The notes beneath the pieces were generated by a model. It did no database searches, was not told the origin of the DNA, and worked only from the letters and a program-made list of their open reading frames with translations. Below are positions 25,743 through 34,480 of a stretch of DNA of 64,000 nt, piece after piece. Location of the stretch: positions 434,001 through 498,000 of the forward strand of contig CAXXCY010000001.1 in the NCBI GenBank assembly GCA_963674895.2. The letters run 5' to 3'. This DNA is from CAXXOK01 sp963674895 (GTDB taxonomy: Bacteria; Bacillota; Clostridia; Christensenellales; Aristaeellaceae). A program made the translations under genes and the position numbers. Position 1 is the first letter of the stretch. Each line of letters begins with the position of its first letter.

Positions 25743-26486
25743 TCAGCCGTTCACCGCTTGTATCAGCGCGTTCCATGTTGCGGCCCCTACGATTCCGTCC
25801 GTCTCCAGCCCCTGCTCCCGCTGGAACCGGAGCACGGCTTCCTCGGTCAGCGGGCCGAAGCGCCCGTCCACGCTTAAGCCGCCGCCCAGCTTATTCAGCC
25901 CCGCCTGCAGCTCGCGCACACCGCCGCCGACGCAGCCCGATTTGAAGGTGAGCCGGGCAAAGCGCGGTATCCAGGTTTTCACGACCGGCGCGGACACGGA
26001 CCCCGTTTCCGTAGCGGCCGCAACGTCGTATTCCACACCGTTGATCAACCCGTACGCGTTCGGGCCGCCGTTGGGGATGGTCTGATCGGCGAAAAGCCGC
26101 GTCGTCACCATGAGGTTGGAGGCGCTGGCATGGATGAGCATGTCGCCGGAAATCTTGACGTACACATGCCAGGCGTTCCCCTCCCCGTCGCCCTGGTAGC
26201 GCGCGGGCTCGCCGCCGTCGTAGTCCACGATGAAAATCAGCGCTCCGACGGGAATCGCACCCAGGCGCACCACGCCGTCCTCGATGCTCCCCTTCACGGT
26301 TACTAAACTCCGCCACATATCGTTGGTTCCGCGGTAATCCGCCTGTATGCCCAACTCCCTGAGCGTCCATTCCACCAGCCCCTGGCAGTCCATCCCCTTG
26401 ATGGTTTCGCCGCCGAGCACATAGGGAATGGTGCCCATCAATAGAAGGCTTTTGGCCTTGTCGGCCACATCCTGTCCCGTGATCAT
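25743..26486 (-). CDS. phage endolysin, NlpC/P60-like with peptidoglycan-binding domain
   Basis: Lysis enzyme of 247 residues. The N-terminal NlpC/P60-type cysteine peptidase domain shows Cys34 in GMDCQGLVEW and candidate histidines in WHVYV and LIHASA. The C-terminal 75 residues are a peptidoglycan-binding module (VRELQAGLNKLGGGLSVDGR ... VLRFQREQGLETDGIVG). No signal peptide, so release depends on the adjacent holin. GGAGGGG site; it starts right after the XkdX-like gene. Confidence 0.88.
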   Translation of the reverse strand: MITGQDVADKAKSLLLMGTIPYVLGGETIKGMDCQGLVEWTLRELGIQADYRGTNDMWRSLVTVKGSIEDGVVRLGAIPVGALIFIVDYDGGEPARYQGDGEGNAWHVYVKISGDMLIHASASNLMVTTRLFADQTIPNGGPNAYGLINGVEYDVAAATETGSVSAPVVKTWIPRFARLTFKSGCVGGGVRELQAGLNKLGGGLSVDGRFGPLTEEAVLRFQREQGLETDGIVGAATWNALIQAVNG

Positions 26487-26487
26487 G

Positions 26488-26634
26488 CTATTCGTTCCCC
26501 TCCGTGAGCTGCCCCGTCAGCACCTGGTATTCCATTTCCGACAGCCTCCCCACGGCAAAGAAAACGTCGAGCTTGTCCTGCAGCCCGACGGTGTTTCCGC
26601 GCGCGATTATACGCTCGAGAATTTGATACAGCAT
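26488..26634 (-). CDS. XkdX-like phage protein
   Basis: Protein of 48 residues, MLYQILERIIARGNTVGLQD, then KLDVFFAVGRLSEMEYQVLT. This is the pattern of the small XkdX family found after tail-fibre genes in Bacillus and clostridial phages. The ATG at 26634 has GGGAGGGG in front; the longer upstream frame is not translated by a good site. Function of the family is unknown. Confidence 0.75.
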   Translation of the reverse strand: MLYQILERIIARGNTVGLQDKLDVFFAVGRLSEMEYQVLTGQLTEGNE

Positions 26635-26714
26635 CCGTGCCCCTCCCGTCCATTCGTTTGTTGTTGGCTTTTCGGTAATCAATTGGGAATAAGGCATTAC
26701 CCATTCCTTACTCC

Positions 26715-26975
26715 CTATGCCCCGAGCTCCAGCAGGATGTTCTGATACGTCAGTTCGACCACCTCGGCGTCCAGTTCCGCAATGGTTTGGTTCGCCTGTT
26801 CAAGCGCAGTCAGCACGGGCGCTCCGCCCCGATAGAAAACCCCGCCCGAATAGGTGTCGCCGATCTGCGCGGGGACGTCGCCCAGCTTGACGGCGTCCGG
26901 GAACTCGCTTGCGTTTCCCTCATACAGCCAGATGAGGTTGGTCACCATTCCGTTTTCAATCCAAGCGTACTTCAT
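26715..26975 (-). CDS. small phage tail-associated protein
   Basis: Protein of 86 residues beginning MKYAWIENGMVTNLIWLYEG, with an AAGGAG site six bases before the ATG at 26975. The C-terminal 30 residues are a predicted coiled coil (LEQANQTIAELDAEVVELTY). Its position between the glycine-rich fibre protein and XkdX suggests a fibre accessory or chaperone. I do not recognise it beyond that. Confidence 0.65.
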   Translation of the reverse strand: MKYAWIENGMVTNLIWLYEGNASEFPDAVKLGDVPAQIGDTYSGGVFYRGGAPVLTALEQANQTIAELDAEVVELTYQNILLELGA

Positions 26976-26985
26976 AGTGCTCTCC

Positions 26986-27648
26986 TTACGCCGCGCGGTG
27001 ATTGCGGATGACGACGATCCCGGAACCGCCTGCATATCCGGCGTCGCCTGCGTCCCCCGTATTGGCAAGCCCGGCATTCAGCGTATATCCGCTGTCCCCG
27101 CCATGACCGCCATTTGAGTATAACGTTCCGGAAGATTCACCAAACTCTTTCGTCGTCGTGTGCTGCCCAATGCCGGGCGAATCAACCGAGGCGGTACCGT
27201 CGTTGCCGTCCGTTCCTCCATGACCGTATCGCTCGCCGCCGCCTGATCCGCCGTTTGCTCCGTTGTTTGTTGTTGTCGTATATCCGCCGGATGCCGAATA
27301 CCCAAAGGCGGACGATGTGCCTCCGGCTACTTCCACGGAACCGCCGGCGCCGACAGTCATCGTATACGAGGTGTTTTTTACGAGCGTGATGCTTAACTGC
27401 GTGTTTGTATAGCCGCCGCCCCCGCCGCCCTTGTGAGCCGAAGCGTTGCTTCCTCCTCCTGCTCCCCCGCCGGAAAGAAACAGATCGATGCTGAAGTCCG
27501 CGTTCGTAACCGTCAAGGTGCCGCTTGTCAGAAACTTGATCCGCCAGTTGCCGTCGCCGTCGTCGATCAGCGAATAGCTGCCGGTGAAAGTAAACTCCGG
27601 AATGGAAGCCGGGGCCTCGCCGCCGGGGAATGCCGTTAGTATCGCCAT
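26986..27648 (-). CDS. glycine-rich phage fibre/adhesin protein
   Basis: Protein of 220 residues. After about 60 residues with FTFTGSYSLIDDGDGNWRIK and FLTSGTLTVTNADFSIDLFL it becomes glycine-rich (LSGGGAGGGSN, KGGGGGGYTN, GANGGSGGGERYGHGG). The end, GGSGIVVIRNHRA, resembles glycine-rich receptor-binding tips of siphophage tails. The start overlaps the end of the preceding gene. Likely host-recognition component, and the part most likely to vary between relatives. Confidence 0.72.
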   Translation of the reverse strand: MAILTAFPGGEAPASIPEFTFTGSYSLIDDGDGNWRIKFLTSGTLTVTNADFSIDLFLSGGGAGGGSNASAHKGGGGGGYTNTQLSITLVKNTSYTMTVGAGGSVEVAGGTSSAFGYSASGGYTTTTNNGANGGSGGGERYGHGGTDGNDGTASVDSPGIGQHTTTKEFGESSGTLYSNGGHGGDSGYTLNAGLANTGDAGDAGYAGGSGIVVIRNHRAA

Positions 27649-27652
27649 ATCG

Positions 27653-28639
27653 TTACCCCACAATCTGCACGAGGACGGGAATATCGATCGTCGGCTCATC
27701 GCCCTCAGCGGTTACTGTCATGGTGTCCGTGCCTTGCGAAGTCACGTGAAGCAGCGCCGCCAGAGCGGCAAGGTATTGCGCGCTCGTGGCCGTTGCCGGA
27801 AGCCCGGCAATCGCCTTTTTGCTCGCCGTCATGCCGGCTATGGCGACCGCCTGCGTGTATGGCCCCGATCCGCTCCATGAGGCGGCCGAAAGCGCCGCGG
27901 ACACCTCGACAACAGCCTGCGCGTAATCGGTGTTCGGCACGGCGTCCTCGGTATCGCCTGCTCCGTCGCCCTTTTGCAGCGCCGTGCTTTCGCCGGTCCT
28001 CTTCATGGCGTTTATATTCGCCCGCGCCTGGTTCTGCCCGGATGTTTCGAGGGTTTGCTCCGAAAAGCGCAGGACGTCCGCAGTCTCCTCCGTGATCTGA
28101 TCGTCGATCATCTGAAGGATCGCCGATTTCCGGAGACTCTCCGGCGCGATCAAGCCGCAGACGGTATCATCTTCGCGCTCGTCCGTGATATCCGCCGGAA
28201 GAATTTCCGCAGCGGCCGCCGCTATGTACACCTGCGCGAGGGAAAGTTCAACCATCTCGCTGTCGCGCGTCAGGGCGGGCGCCTCCGGCGTGCTTGCCGC
28301 CGTACCGATCAGCTTGGCCATCGCGATCGTCCGCGACGTCAAATCCAGCCGCAGGATGATGCGGTCGATGCGGTCGAGCTCCGCCTCCGTGGTGTGTTCA
28401 AACGCCTTTACGCCGCCGCCGTCGTCCCTGAGCTGGTAATAATAGCCCTGCACCATGGCCGATCCGTACCCGATCAGCACGCGCATGGTGGAGCCCTCGG
28501 CGGTCACTTCCAGGCAGGTATCCGCCGCCGCGACGCCCGAGGACGCCAGTGTATGCAGCGCCGCGGCCATGTCCGCCGAATCATAGCTGCGCTCGTCCCC
28601 GGCCGTGCTGTTGAAAAACCCGTATCTTTCCTGCGCCAT
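27653..28639 (-). CDS. phage baseplate or receptor-binding structural protein
   Basis: Protein of 328 residues starting MAQERYGFFNSTAGDERSYD, a start seen in clostridial siphophage tail-tip proteins located after the Gp37-like gene. Residues 60-200 look like a beta-rich tip domain (YYYQLRDDGGGVKAFEHTTE); 200-240 is helical; the last 90 residues form a separate module (AASWSGSGPYTQAVAIAGMT). Exact role is inferred from position. AAAGGA ribosome site. Confidence 0.72.
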   Translation of the reverse strand: MAQERYGFFNSTAGDERSYDSADMAAALHTLASSGVAAADTCLEVTAEGSTMRVLIGYGSAMVQGYYYQLRDDGGGVKAFEHTTEAELDRIDRIILRLDLTSRTIAMAKLIGTAASTPEAPALTRDSEMVELSLAQVYIAAAAAEILPADITDEREDDTVCGLIAPESLRKSAILQMIDDQITEETADVLRFSEQTLETSGQNQARANINAMKRTGESTALQKGDGAGDTEDAVPNTDYAQAVVEVSAALSAASWSGSGPYTQAVAIAGMTASKKAIAGLPATATSAQYLAALAALLHVTSQGTDTMTVTAEGDEPTIDIPVLVQIVG

Positions 28640-28676
28640 TTCAATGTGTCCTTTCAGTCAGTATCGCCACTATACA

Positions 28677-28871
28677 ATGAGGAATGAAGAATGAGGAATG
28701 AGGAATTGTTGAAAGATTGCTTCGCAATCTTCCGATTACATCCAATATCCCTTTGTTTGCTTCAATTGAGAATCTTGGGGTTGCGGTGTTCCGAAATCAG
28801 AAATAATCATTCATTCGGTTGCATTAGCAACCGTACCGCCATTCCTCATTCCTAATTCATCATTCCTCATT
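28677..28871. repeat. R1 repeat, full copy
   Basis: About 195 bases bounded by ATGAGGAATGA-type repeats on the left and ATTCCTCATTCCTAATTC-type on the right, which are inverted copies of each other. Inside are two hairpins: AAGATTGC-TTC-GCAATCTT (28713-28731) and CGGTTGC-ATTA-GCAACCG (28816-28833). It begins 27 bases after the stop of the Gp37-like gene. Other full copies are at 38330 and 61507. Confidence 0.8.
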
Positions 28872-28897
28872 GACCAAACTCCCTCTTTTGTTCCACG

Positions 28898-29974
28898 TCA
28901 TCGGGCGGCGTTTTGCCTGGTATTGAGAAACTTTTCTACGGTAACGGGCGCGTCGCCGAAATCCGCCGCCAGCGTGCGCGCGCCGTTTTCATACGTCTCC
29001 GTCAGCGCGGCAATCCGCACCGCCGCGCTGCCGAAGCGCCCCTGCACCAGCACGACGTCGCCCACGTCGTAGTCCCGTTCGTAGCGGCACGCGCCCGAAT
29101 CGATCAGCGTAGCGGTGATCGTGGTCTTCACGCCCGCGCCGCCGAGCTTGTTGTTCGCGTACAGCGAGAGCAGACCGGCGTCCGCGATGCTGCCAGCCTC
29201 CGTCCAAAGCTCCCGGCGATCCGTGCCCTGCGCGTCCCCGCCCTCGCAGAGGATGAAGCGCTCCTCGTCCTCGCCCGCGCCGCCTGCGTACGCCGTGGTC
29301 GCGCTGCCGGATCGGATCTGCCGGTACGTCACGTCGGCGGCGTTGCCGTTTTCCTCGCTGATCAGGCACAGCGCGTCTCCCGCCGTGCGGTCCGCGCCCT
29401 CCAAAGCCGTGAAGAGTAAACATTGGTTATCGACGTCCGGCAGAATATCCCAGCCCAGCCCCGTGCGCTCGCCGATGGACGCAAACAGCGTGTCCAGCCT
29501 CTCAAACCGCGCCTGCCACGGCAGCGTTTCGCCGCGGTCCCGGTTCGCCGCCGCCATAAGGTTCGGGATGGCGCGGGCGGCGTCCTCCGGGCTGATCAGG
29601 TTGTTTTCCGCGTAGTGCAGGTACGCCGCCTCCGCGCTGCCGGTGAACCGGTCCCAGCCGAAATCCTGATACGGGCGCGCGCCGGTTTGAAGCGGCGGCA
29701 CGCACACGCGGCGCTTGGCCAGCCCCTTGAGCATGCAGCCCTTTACGGTCAGGGCGTTGCGCGAGAACGTCTGCACGTCCTCGGTCAGAAACGCCTCCCC
29801 TCCGGGAAGCAGTATCATTACACCCGGCGCGAGCGCCTTCGCGCCTTTGGCGCGGGGATCGGCCGTCAGGCTGAAGCTGCCCGTGCCGAAAAAGCTCCGC
29901 GTAATCCGCAGGCTTTCAAACTGCGCCAGCTCCCCGAGCTTTACGAAGGAGAAGTCCATCAGTTGGAGGGTCAA
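28898..29974 (-). CDS. siphovirus Gp37-like tail protein
   Basis: Tail-tip protein of 358 residues of the ReqiPepy6 Gp37-like family, the usual neighbour of Dit in clostridial prophages. Landmarks: SFFGTGSFSLTADPRAKGAK near the start, ILLPGGEAFLTEDVQ, and YERDYDVGDVVLVQGRFG near the end. The start is a TTG with AAGGAG eight bases upstream. It likely forms the hub of the tail tip. Confidence 0.85.
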   Translation of the reverse strand: MTLQLMDFSFVKLGELAQFESLRITRSFFGTGSFSLTADPRAKGAKALAPGVMILLPGGEAFLTEDVQTFSRNALTVKGCMLKGLAKRRVCVPPLQTGARPYQDFGWDRFTGSAEAAYLHYAENNLISPEDAARAIPNLMAAANRDRGETLPWQARFERLDTLFASIGERTGLGWDILPDVDNQCLLFTALEGADRTAGDALCLISEENGNAADVTYRQIRSGSATTAYAGGAGEDEERFILCEGGDAQGTDRRELWTEAGSIADAGLLSLYANNKLGGAGVKTTITATLIDSGACRYERDYDVGDVVLVQGRFGSAAVRIAALTETYENGARTLAADFGDAPVTVEKFLNTRQNAAR

Positions 29975-30131
29975 ACCTATCGCTCCTTATTTTCTGTGTA
30001 TTATTATGCGTTGCATCCCGTCAGGTTTATTGTCGTATCGCTCCTTCATTCAGTCGCGATACTCTCTAAACCTTCTCGTTTTCGGCTCGCTTTCGGCTGC
30101 GCCGAAGTGCCACACAGGGCACACGCTCACC

Positions 30132-31004
30132 TCAAACGCCCTCAAACGCGCTGCGCCACGTAACCGTGATTTCGCTCTGCGCGCTCGCGCCGCCGGCCTC
30201 GTACCTGAGCTCGTTGAGCCCCGGGCGCAGCGTGAAATCCGCCAGCGGCGTATCCAGGCTCAGCTTGCCGAACGCGCCGCTCTCATTGCCCTGCGCGTCG
30301 ATGATCTTGGCGTCCAGCCGCGCCGGATCGGTGTTCAGCACCAGCGTATAGCCCTCCGGCACCGCCGCGCTCATCGCGATCTCCTTGCCCGTCGTGCAGT
30401 TTTTCAGCCGTGGAATCTCGCCCTTGCATACAACTCTGATTTCCACAGGCACGCTCACCTGCCCCCGGTTGTCCGCGTCCCTGAAGTAGTCCCGGCGTCC
30501 GAAATCGACCGGGAGCGCAAACGGCAGCGAGAAACCTTCGCCCGTGTTCTCAAACGCAACCGAGGTTGGGTTCACCGCGTACCAGTACGGGCTGTCGCAG
30601 CGGAAGTTCAGCTTCACGTTGGGCTGGGTATCCAGCGCCCGGCCCTGCGCGTCCAGCCCGCCGGAGGGTATGGCCCAGGTCATGTACCGCCCGTTGTCGT
30701 TTTCATAAATCAGTACGGCGCGCTCCTCGTCCCGCACCGCCTTGTCCGGCGAGAGAATGCTTAAAAGCTCCATGCGGCGCTCGTACAGCTGCGCGCGCGA
30801 ATCCGCCATGATATGCATCGTTACGGCAAGCATCCGCTTGGGGCGGCGGCAGCTTACCGCCGTATCCCCCTGCTGGTACGCGCCGCGGATGCCCGTAATC
30901 TCCAGCTCCGGCAGCCCCAGCCCGCCAACCTTCGCCAGCACGTACGGCGCGCCGCAGAAAACCGCTTGTTCGTTGTTGAGGTTGATGTATGTCAATTTCT
31001 GCAT
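30132..31004 (-). CDS. phage distal tail protein (Dit)
   Basis: Protein of 290 residues of the phage tail family (Sipho_tail / Dit), which forms the ring joining tail tube and tip. N-terminal half: YQQGDTAVSCRRPKRMLAVT and LLSILSPDKAVRDEERAVLI, typical of Dit. C-terminal part: YTLVLNTDPARLDAKIID, then LNELRYEAGGASAQSEITV. AAGGAG site before the ATG. Lies directly after the tape-measure gene, as in most siphophages. Confidence 0.87.
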   Translation of the reverse strand: MQKLTYINLNNEQAVFCGAPYVLAKVGGLGLPELEITGIRGAYQQGDTAVSCRRPKRMLAVTMHIMADSRAQLYERRMELLSILSPDKAVRDEERAVLIYENDNGRYMTWAIPSGGLDAQGRALDTQPNVKLNFRCDSPYWYAVNPTSVAFENTGEGFSLPFALPVDFGRRDYFRDADNRGQVSVPVEIRVVCKGEIPRLKNCTTGKEIAMSAAVPEGYTLVLNTDPARLDAKIIDAQGNESGAFGKLSLDTPLADFTLRPGLNELRYEAGGASAQSEITVTWRSAFEGV

Positions 31005-31051
31005 ATTGTCTCCTTAGCCATGGCATTATCAGGGGTTTCACCCCTAATTCG

Positions 31052-32332
31052 TCAAGCCTCCAGCAGCTGCGCGGCGAGCGTTTCGTTTGCCTGCTGGATG
31101 CGCCAGGCCGTATCGGCGGGGGATTCGACGGGGGTATTGAAGGTGTTCTGCTGGGTGATGGTCACCCCGGCGGCGGCCGTCGCGGCATGCTCCAGGTAGA
31201 AGGCCTCGGCCGCGCTTTGGAGGCCCGCGTTCAGGGTCTGCTGCACGGCGGCGATCATTTCGCCCAGGGTATCCGTCCAGCCCTCGACGCTGCCGACCTT
31301 CTGTAAAAATCCTTCCAGCAGCTTTTCGCCCAGCGTCTGCCCTGTGGCATTGTAATCGGGCGCGAACTGCGCGATCAGCGACAAAAGCTCCTGCTGGGAG
31401 CTTTCCATAAGCTGCTTTTCAGCCTCGGCCTGCAGCGCGGCGGCCGACAGCCGCCCGGCATACGCCTCGTTCACCGCGGCGGCCTGTGCGTCCAGCGCGT
31501 CCAGCTCCGCCTGCGTGCGCGCGTCAACGGCGGCAAGCTGCTCCCTGAGCGCGGCCTTCTCGTCCTCGCGCGCGGTCTTGGTCAGCCAGGCCTCGTACTC
31601 CTCCTGCGCGGCCGTAAGCTGCCGGGTGAGCTGCTCGCGGTTAAAATCATCCTGCTCGTACAAAAGCGCCTGCTTGAGCTTTTCAATGCTGCGCAGATAA
31701 CTTTCTTCTCCGGCGGCGCGGTCCTCCGCCTGCGTGAGCGCGTCCAGCGCGTCAATCTGCGCCTGAATGGCCTGGACGCTCCCGTCCCGCCACGTCTCCC
31801 ATGCCGCGCGGCTTTCACCGAACATCGCGAGCTCCGCCCCGCGCATCGTTTCATAGCGTCCTTCCAGCGCGGAGATGATCCCGCCCAGCAGCGTGTCCAG
31901 GCTTGCCGCGTCACGCGCGGCGATCTGCGCCTGCACCGAAAGCAGCCGGTACTCGAGATCCAGCGCGTCCTTCACGCTCAAGCCGTACCGCCCCATGTTC
32001 TCCTGAAGCGCCAGCAGGTATTCCAGCTCCTGATCGTACGTCGTGCGGGAGAGCGCTTTGAGCGTCTGCAGATCGCCGATGGCGGTTTTGTAGTTGTCCT
32101 GGGCCTTCGCCAGCGCGGCGGCGGTCGTCCGGCTGCCGTTCAGATCGGTTAAGAGCTGGTTGGTGGTGCGCTGCAGCGCCGCGAGCTTCTCCTCGGCCTG
32201 CGTGGTATTGAGCAGCAGCTCGAACGGCTTTCCGCCCGCGAGCGCGCCGATCTTCTGCGATACCAGGTCCAGCTGCGCGATCGCCTGTTCCGCTGACGCC
32301 GAGATCAGGATGGAAATCTCTTCAACCGTCAA
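31052..32332 (-). CDS. short phage tape-measure protein
   Basis: Protein of 426 residues, mostly helical with long coiled coils (YLRSIEKLKQALLYEQDDFN, LREQLAAVDARTQAELDALD). It lies between the tail-assembly chaperone and Dit, the invariant place of the tape measure. The tape length sets tail length; at the usual 0.15 nm per residue this means a tail of only about 60 nm. No membrane span is evident. The start is a TTG with GGGAGG eight bases upstream; it overlaps the frameshifted chaperone extension by 11 bases. Confidence 0.8.
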   Translation of the reverse strand: MTVEEISILISASAEQAIAQLDLVSQKIGALAGGKPFELLLNTTQAEEKLAALQRTTNQLLTDLNGSRTTAAALAKAQDNYKTAIGDLQTLKALSRTTYDQELEYLLALQENMGRYGLSVKDALDLEYRLLSVQAQIAARDAASLDTLLGGIISALEGRYETMRGAELAMFGESRAAWETWRDGSVQAIQAQIDALDALTQAEDRAAGEESYLRSIEKLKQALLYEQDDFNREQLTRQLTAAQEEYEAWLTKTAREDEKAALREQLAAVDARTQAELDALDAQAAAVNEAYAGRLSAAALQAEAEKQLMESSQQELLSLIAQFAPDYNATGQTLGEKLLEGFLQKVGSVEGWTDTLGEMIAAVQQTLNAGLQSAAEAFYLEHAATAAAGVTITQQNTFNTPVESPADTAWRIQQANETLAAQLLEA

Positions 32333-32562
32333 TCCTTTCGCCTCCCGTGCCGAAGAATGTCATGGGGTCCGGGGTCTCCGCCGCGTCCCGCGCGCCGCCG
32401 CGCAGCTCGCCCCACGCACGGAGGACCAGGGGCAACTCGGCGGGATAGTAGTCCTCCATCAGCTCGCGCTTCCCGATGCCGATGGCAAGGCATGTGGCGA
32501 TCAGCCTTTGCAGCCAGGTTTGAGCGTCGCGGCGAACCGGCTGATCTTTTGCCGCACACGGC
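32322..32562 (-). CDS. frameshift extension of the tail-assembly chaperone
   Basis: Minus-one frame relative to the chaperone. The codons from about 32550 to the stop at 32322 give a protein-like sequence (RLIATCLAIGIGKRELMEDY, then YPAELPLVLRAWGELRGG) without its own start. Upstream in this frame the sequence is arginine-rich shadow, so translation must enter by a -1 shift from the 152-codon frame. This matches the gpG/gpGT arrangement found between tail-tube and tape-measure genes in most long-tailed phages. A CAA-AAG step near 32552-32558 is one candidate slip point. Confidence 0.7.
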
Positions 32563-32944
32563 CCGCCGCCTGGATAAAAGTTTCCGTGTCGTTCACCGTA
32601 AACCACGCGTCGAGGATCTCCATCAGCCCGTCCGCGCCGATCGCTTCGTCGTTCATCAGCCGCTCCTGCGGGATATCCGTCAGCGCGGCGATCAGTTTGA
32701 CCGCCTGCAACGGCACCACCGCCAGCGCCTTCAGCGTGAGGTCGATCAGCTTGCCGCGGTCTAGCGTCCGGAGCGTTTCCAGCATGCCCGCCAGATCCCC
32801 GTCCGGCAAAAGCTTTTCCGCCGTCTCCCGCGGGAACGTTTCCAGCAGCCGGATCGCCTGCAGATATTTTCCCAGCGGCATCCGCTTGATCTCGCAGCCC
32901 CGCACCGTCACGCTCCGCGGCAGCGACACATCGATAGAGTTCAT
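32501..32944 (-). CDS. phage tail-assembly chaperone
   Basis: Protein of 147 residues, MNSIDVSLPRSVTVRGCEIK, then RMPLGKYLQAIRLLETFP, with helical continuation to LKPGCKG. The ATG at 32944 has AAAGGAC upstream. Position between the major tail protein and the tape measure identifies it as the chaperone (gpG equivalent) that coats the tape measure during tail assembly. A fraction is expected to be extended by -1 frameshifting into the overlapping frame that ends at 32322. Confidence 0.78.
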   Translation of the reverse strand: MNSIDVSLPRSVTVRGCEIKRMPLGKYLQAIRLLETFPRETAEKLLPDGDLAGMLETLRTLDRGKLIDLTLKALAVVPLQAVKLIAALTDIPQERLMNDEAIGADGLMEILDAWFTVNDTETFIQAAGRVRQKISRFAATLKPGCKG

Positions 32945-32961
32945 GCTTTGTCCTTTCACGC

Positions 32962-33090
32962 AAGGGTTTCACCCCTGCAACCCCGACAAGGGCGTTGCCC
33001 TTGACCCATCATTGACCGCGCAATGCGCGGTCAATAGTGGAGTTCAGGGGCACTGGCCCTGATCAGGGTCATAGGGGCGGAAGCCCCTGG
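32962..33090. repeat. R2 repeat, full copy
   Basis: A chain of short palindromes: AAGGGCGTTGCCCTT, TTGACCGCGCAATGCGCGGTCAA, CAGGGGCACTGGCCCTG and TAGGGGCGGAAGCCCCT. It begins directly after the stop of the major tail protein gene (stop at 33093 on the minus strand) and fills the gap to the chaperone. A near-identical copy separates gyrB from gyrA. Confidence 0.8.
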
Positions 33091-33092
33091 CG

Positions 33093-33680
33093 TCATGCCT
33101 CGGGCTTAACTTCGGCGGCAGTAAGGAACGCGGTGCACGCCTCGGCGTTTGAGCCGTCCTCCTTGAGCTGCATCACAGCCCAGGGCTTGAGGGTGGCAAG
33201 CTGCGGTTTCTTGAACACGCCGGAAAGGATGACCTCGCACACGGACGCGTTTGCCTGCTTGGAGGCGAAGTTGTCAAACTTCACGCCGGTCAGCTCGAAC
33301 ACGCGGTAATTGAAGTAAAACGGCAGCCCGGACACGGTATCCGCCACGCAGCGCAGCGCGAAAAACTTGCCCGCCACGGAAAAGTTCGCCTCCAGCGTCT
33401 CGGTTGCGGCGTCGTACACGCCCAGGCCCAGGGTCTGGAGCTGGGAAAGCGGCACCTCCGCCATGCGCAGCTCCACGTCCTCGCCGGATACATTTCGCAG
33501 CTGGGCATACAGATCGTCGTCGTAGTACAGGTCGGTTTTCTGCTCCTTCACGGAGCGGCTCATCTGGCCCGCGTAGGTCAGCGCCGCGCCGGCGCCCGTT
33601 TCGTACGCGGTCAGGGAATCGGTCAGGATCGGCGCAAGCGCCACGCCCCGGAAGCCGATAATGGCTCGTTTTGCACTCAT
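33093..33680 (-). CDS. phage major tail (tube) protein
   Basis: Protein of 195 residues starting MSAKRAIIGFRGVALAPILT, of the phi13-type major tail protein group. Further landmarks are VKEQKTDLYYDDDLYAQLRN, GLGVYDAATETL and PFYFNYRVFELTGVKFDNFA. It polymerises into the tail tube. GAGAGGA site before the ATG. The next gene upstream is the tail-completion protein. Confidence 0.85.
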   Translation of the reverse strand: MSAKRAIIGFRGVALAPILTDSLTAYETGAGAALTYAGQMSRSVKEQKTDLYYDDDLYAQLRNVSGEDVELRMAEVPLSQLQTLGLGVYDAATETLEANFSVAGKFFALRCVADTVSGLPFYFNYRVFELTGVKFDNFASKQANASVCEVILSGVFKKPQLATLKPWAVMQLKEDGSNAEACTAFLTAAEVKPEA

Positions 33681-33694
33681 TGGTTTTTTCCTCT

Positions 33695-34024
33695 CTACGT
33701 CAGTTTATCAAACGTCATCTTCAGCTGCGCGGTCTCGCCGTCGATCTCGCCGGCGTGCTCCAGCGTGTACCCGAGCGTTTCCATCACACCGGTTATCGCC
33801 GCCTGCAGCGCGTCGCAGCCGCCCATCGTCTGCGCGAACACGCGCACGCCGTAGGTCTGCCGGGTGAGGTACGCGGCATTATCACGGGTATCGGCCGTGT
33901 TTTGGTCCTCCAGCCCCACCGCGATACACGGCAGCACGGCGGTCTGCCCGGGCCAGCCGCGCGTCACGCTTCGAACGCCTTCGATCTGCGCCAGCGCTTC
34001 GGCGATACTTCCAGATTCGTTCAT
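33695..34024 (-). CDS. phage tail-completion protein
   Basis: Protein of 109 residues (DUF3168 / gpU-like). It has the typical QIEGVRSVTRGWPGQTAVLP start and the YGVRVFAQTMGGCDALQAAI segment, followed by a C-terminal strand ending in LKMTFDKLT. Located between the HK97-gp10-like gene and the tube protein, where tail terminators are encoded. AGGGGG site. Confidence 0.75.
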   Translation of the reverse strand: MNESGSIAEALAQIEGVRSVTRGWPGQTAVLPCIAVGLEDQNTADTRDNAAYLTRQTYGVRVFAQTMGGCDALQAAITGVMETLGYTLEHAGEIDGETAQLKMTFDKLT

Positions 34025-34111
34025 TCGGTTATCCCCCTTTTACGGCCCCGCCCTGCGCTTCGTTTGCGCGAGGCTGCGCGCTTCATTGCCTTCGGCAATT
34101 TCGGGCGCTGG

Positions 34112-34480
34112 TCATATATCGCCTTCCCTTTTTAGCGCATGCCGCACAGCCTGCCTTACGCGCCCGATCAGCGCGCTCCTGCGCGCCCGGAACGCGGGCG
34201 CGAGGTACGGCCTGGGCAGGCGTTTCAGCGTGCCCAGCTCCACCGCCGCCGCGTACTCCAGTCCGGAGCCGATCGTAGCTTGCGCGCCCTCGCCCCGCGC
34301 CTGCACCGCGGCATGGATGCTGTCCCTGAGCGTTCCCGTATCCACGGGGCAGCGGCGCTTCGCCTCGGTTTGCAATGCTTCCGCTTCCAATACCAGGGCG
34401 GCGGTCAGGTTGTGCCGGACCGCGTTTGCGATATCAGCAAGCCCTTCGCTGACCGCCGCCGCGCCCTCCGGGCGGATCAT
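34112..34480 (-). CDS. HK97 gp10-like head-tail protein
   Basis: Protein of 122 residues with the gp10 signature CPVDTGTLRDSIHAAVQ followed by GSGLEYAAAVELGTLKR and RPYLAPAFRA. The ATG at 34480 overlaps the previous stop (ATGA), which fixes the start; the open frame upstream is not used. This family contributes to the head-to-tail joint. Confidence 0.85.
   Translation of the reverse strand: MIRPEGAAAVSEGLADIANAVRHNLTAALVLEAEALQTEAKRRCPVDTGTLRDSIHAAVQARGEGAQATIGSGLEYAAAVELGTLKRLPRPYLAPAFRARRSALIGRVRQAVRHALKREGDI

Noticed and set aside
28677..28871. CRISPR array or tandem repeat locus
   Set aside because: The ATGAGGAAT units are short, irregular and confined to element ends; there are no evenly spaced direct repeats with unique spacers anywhere in the window.
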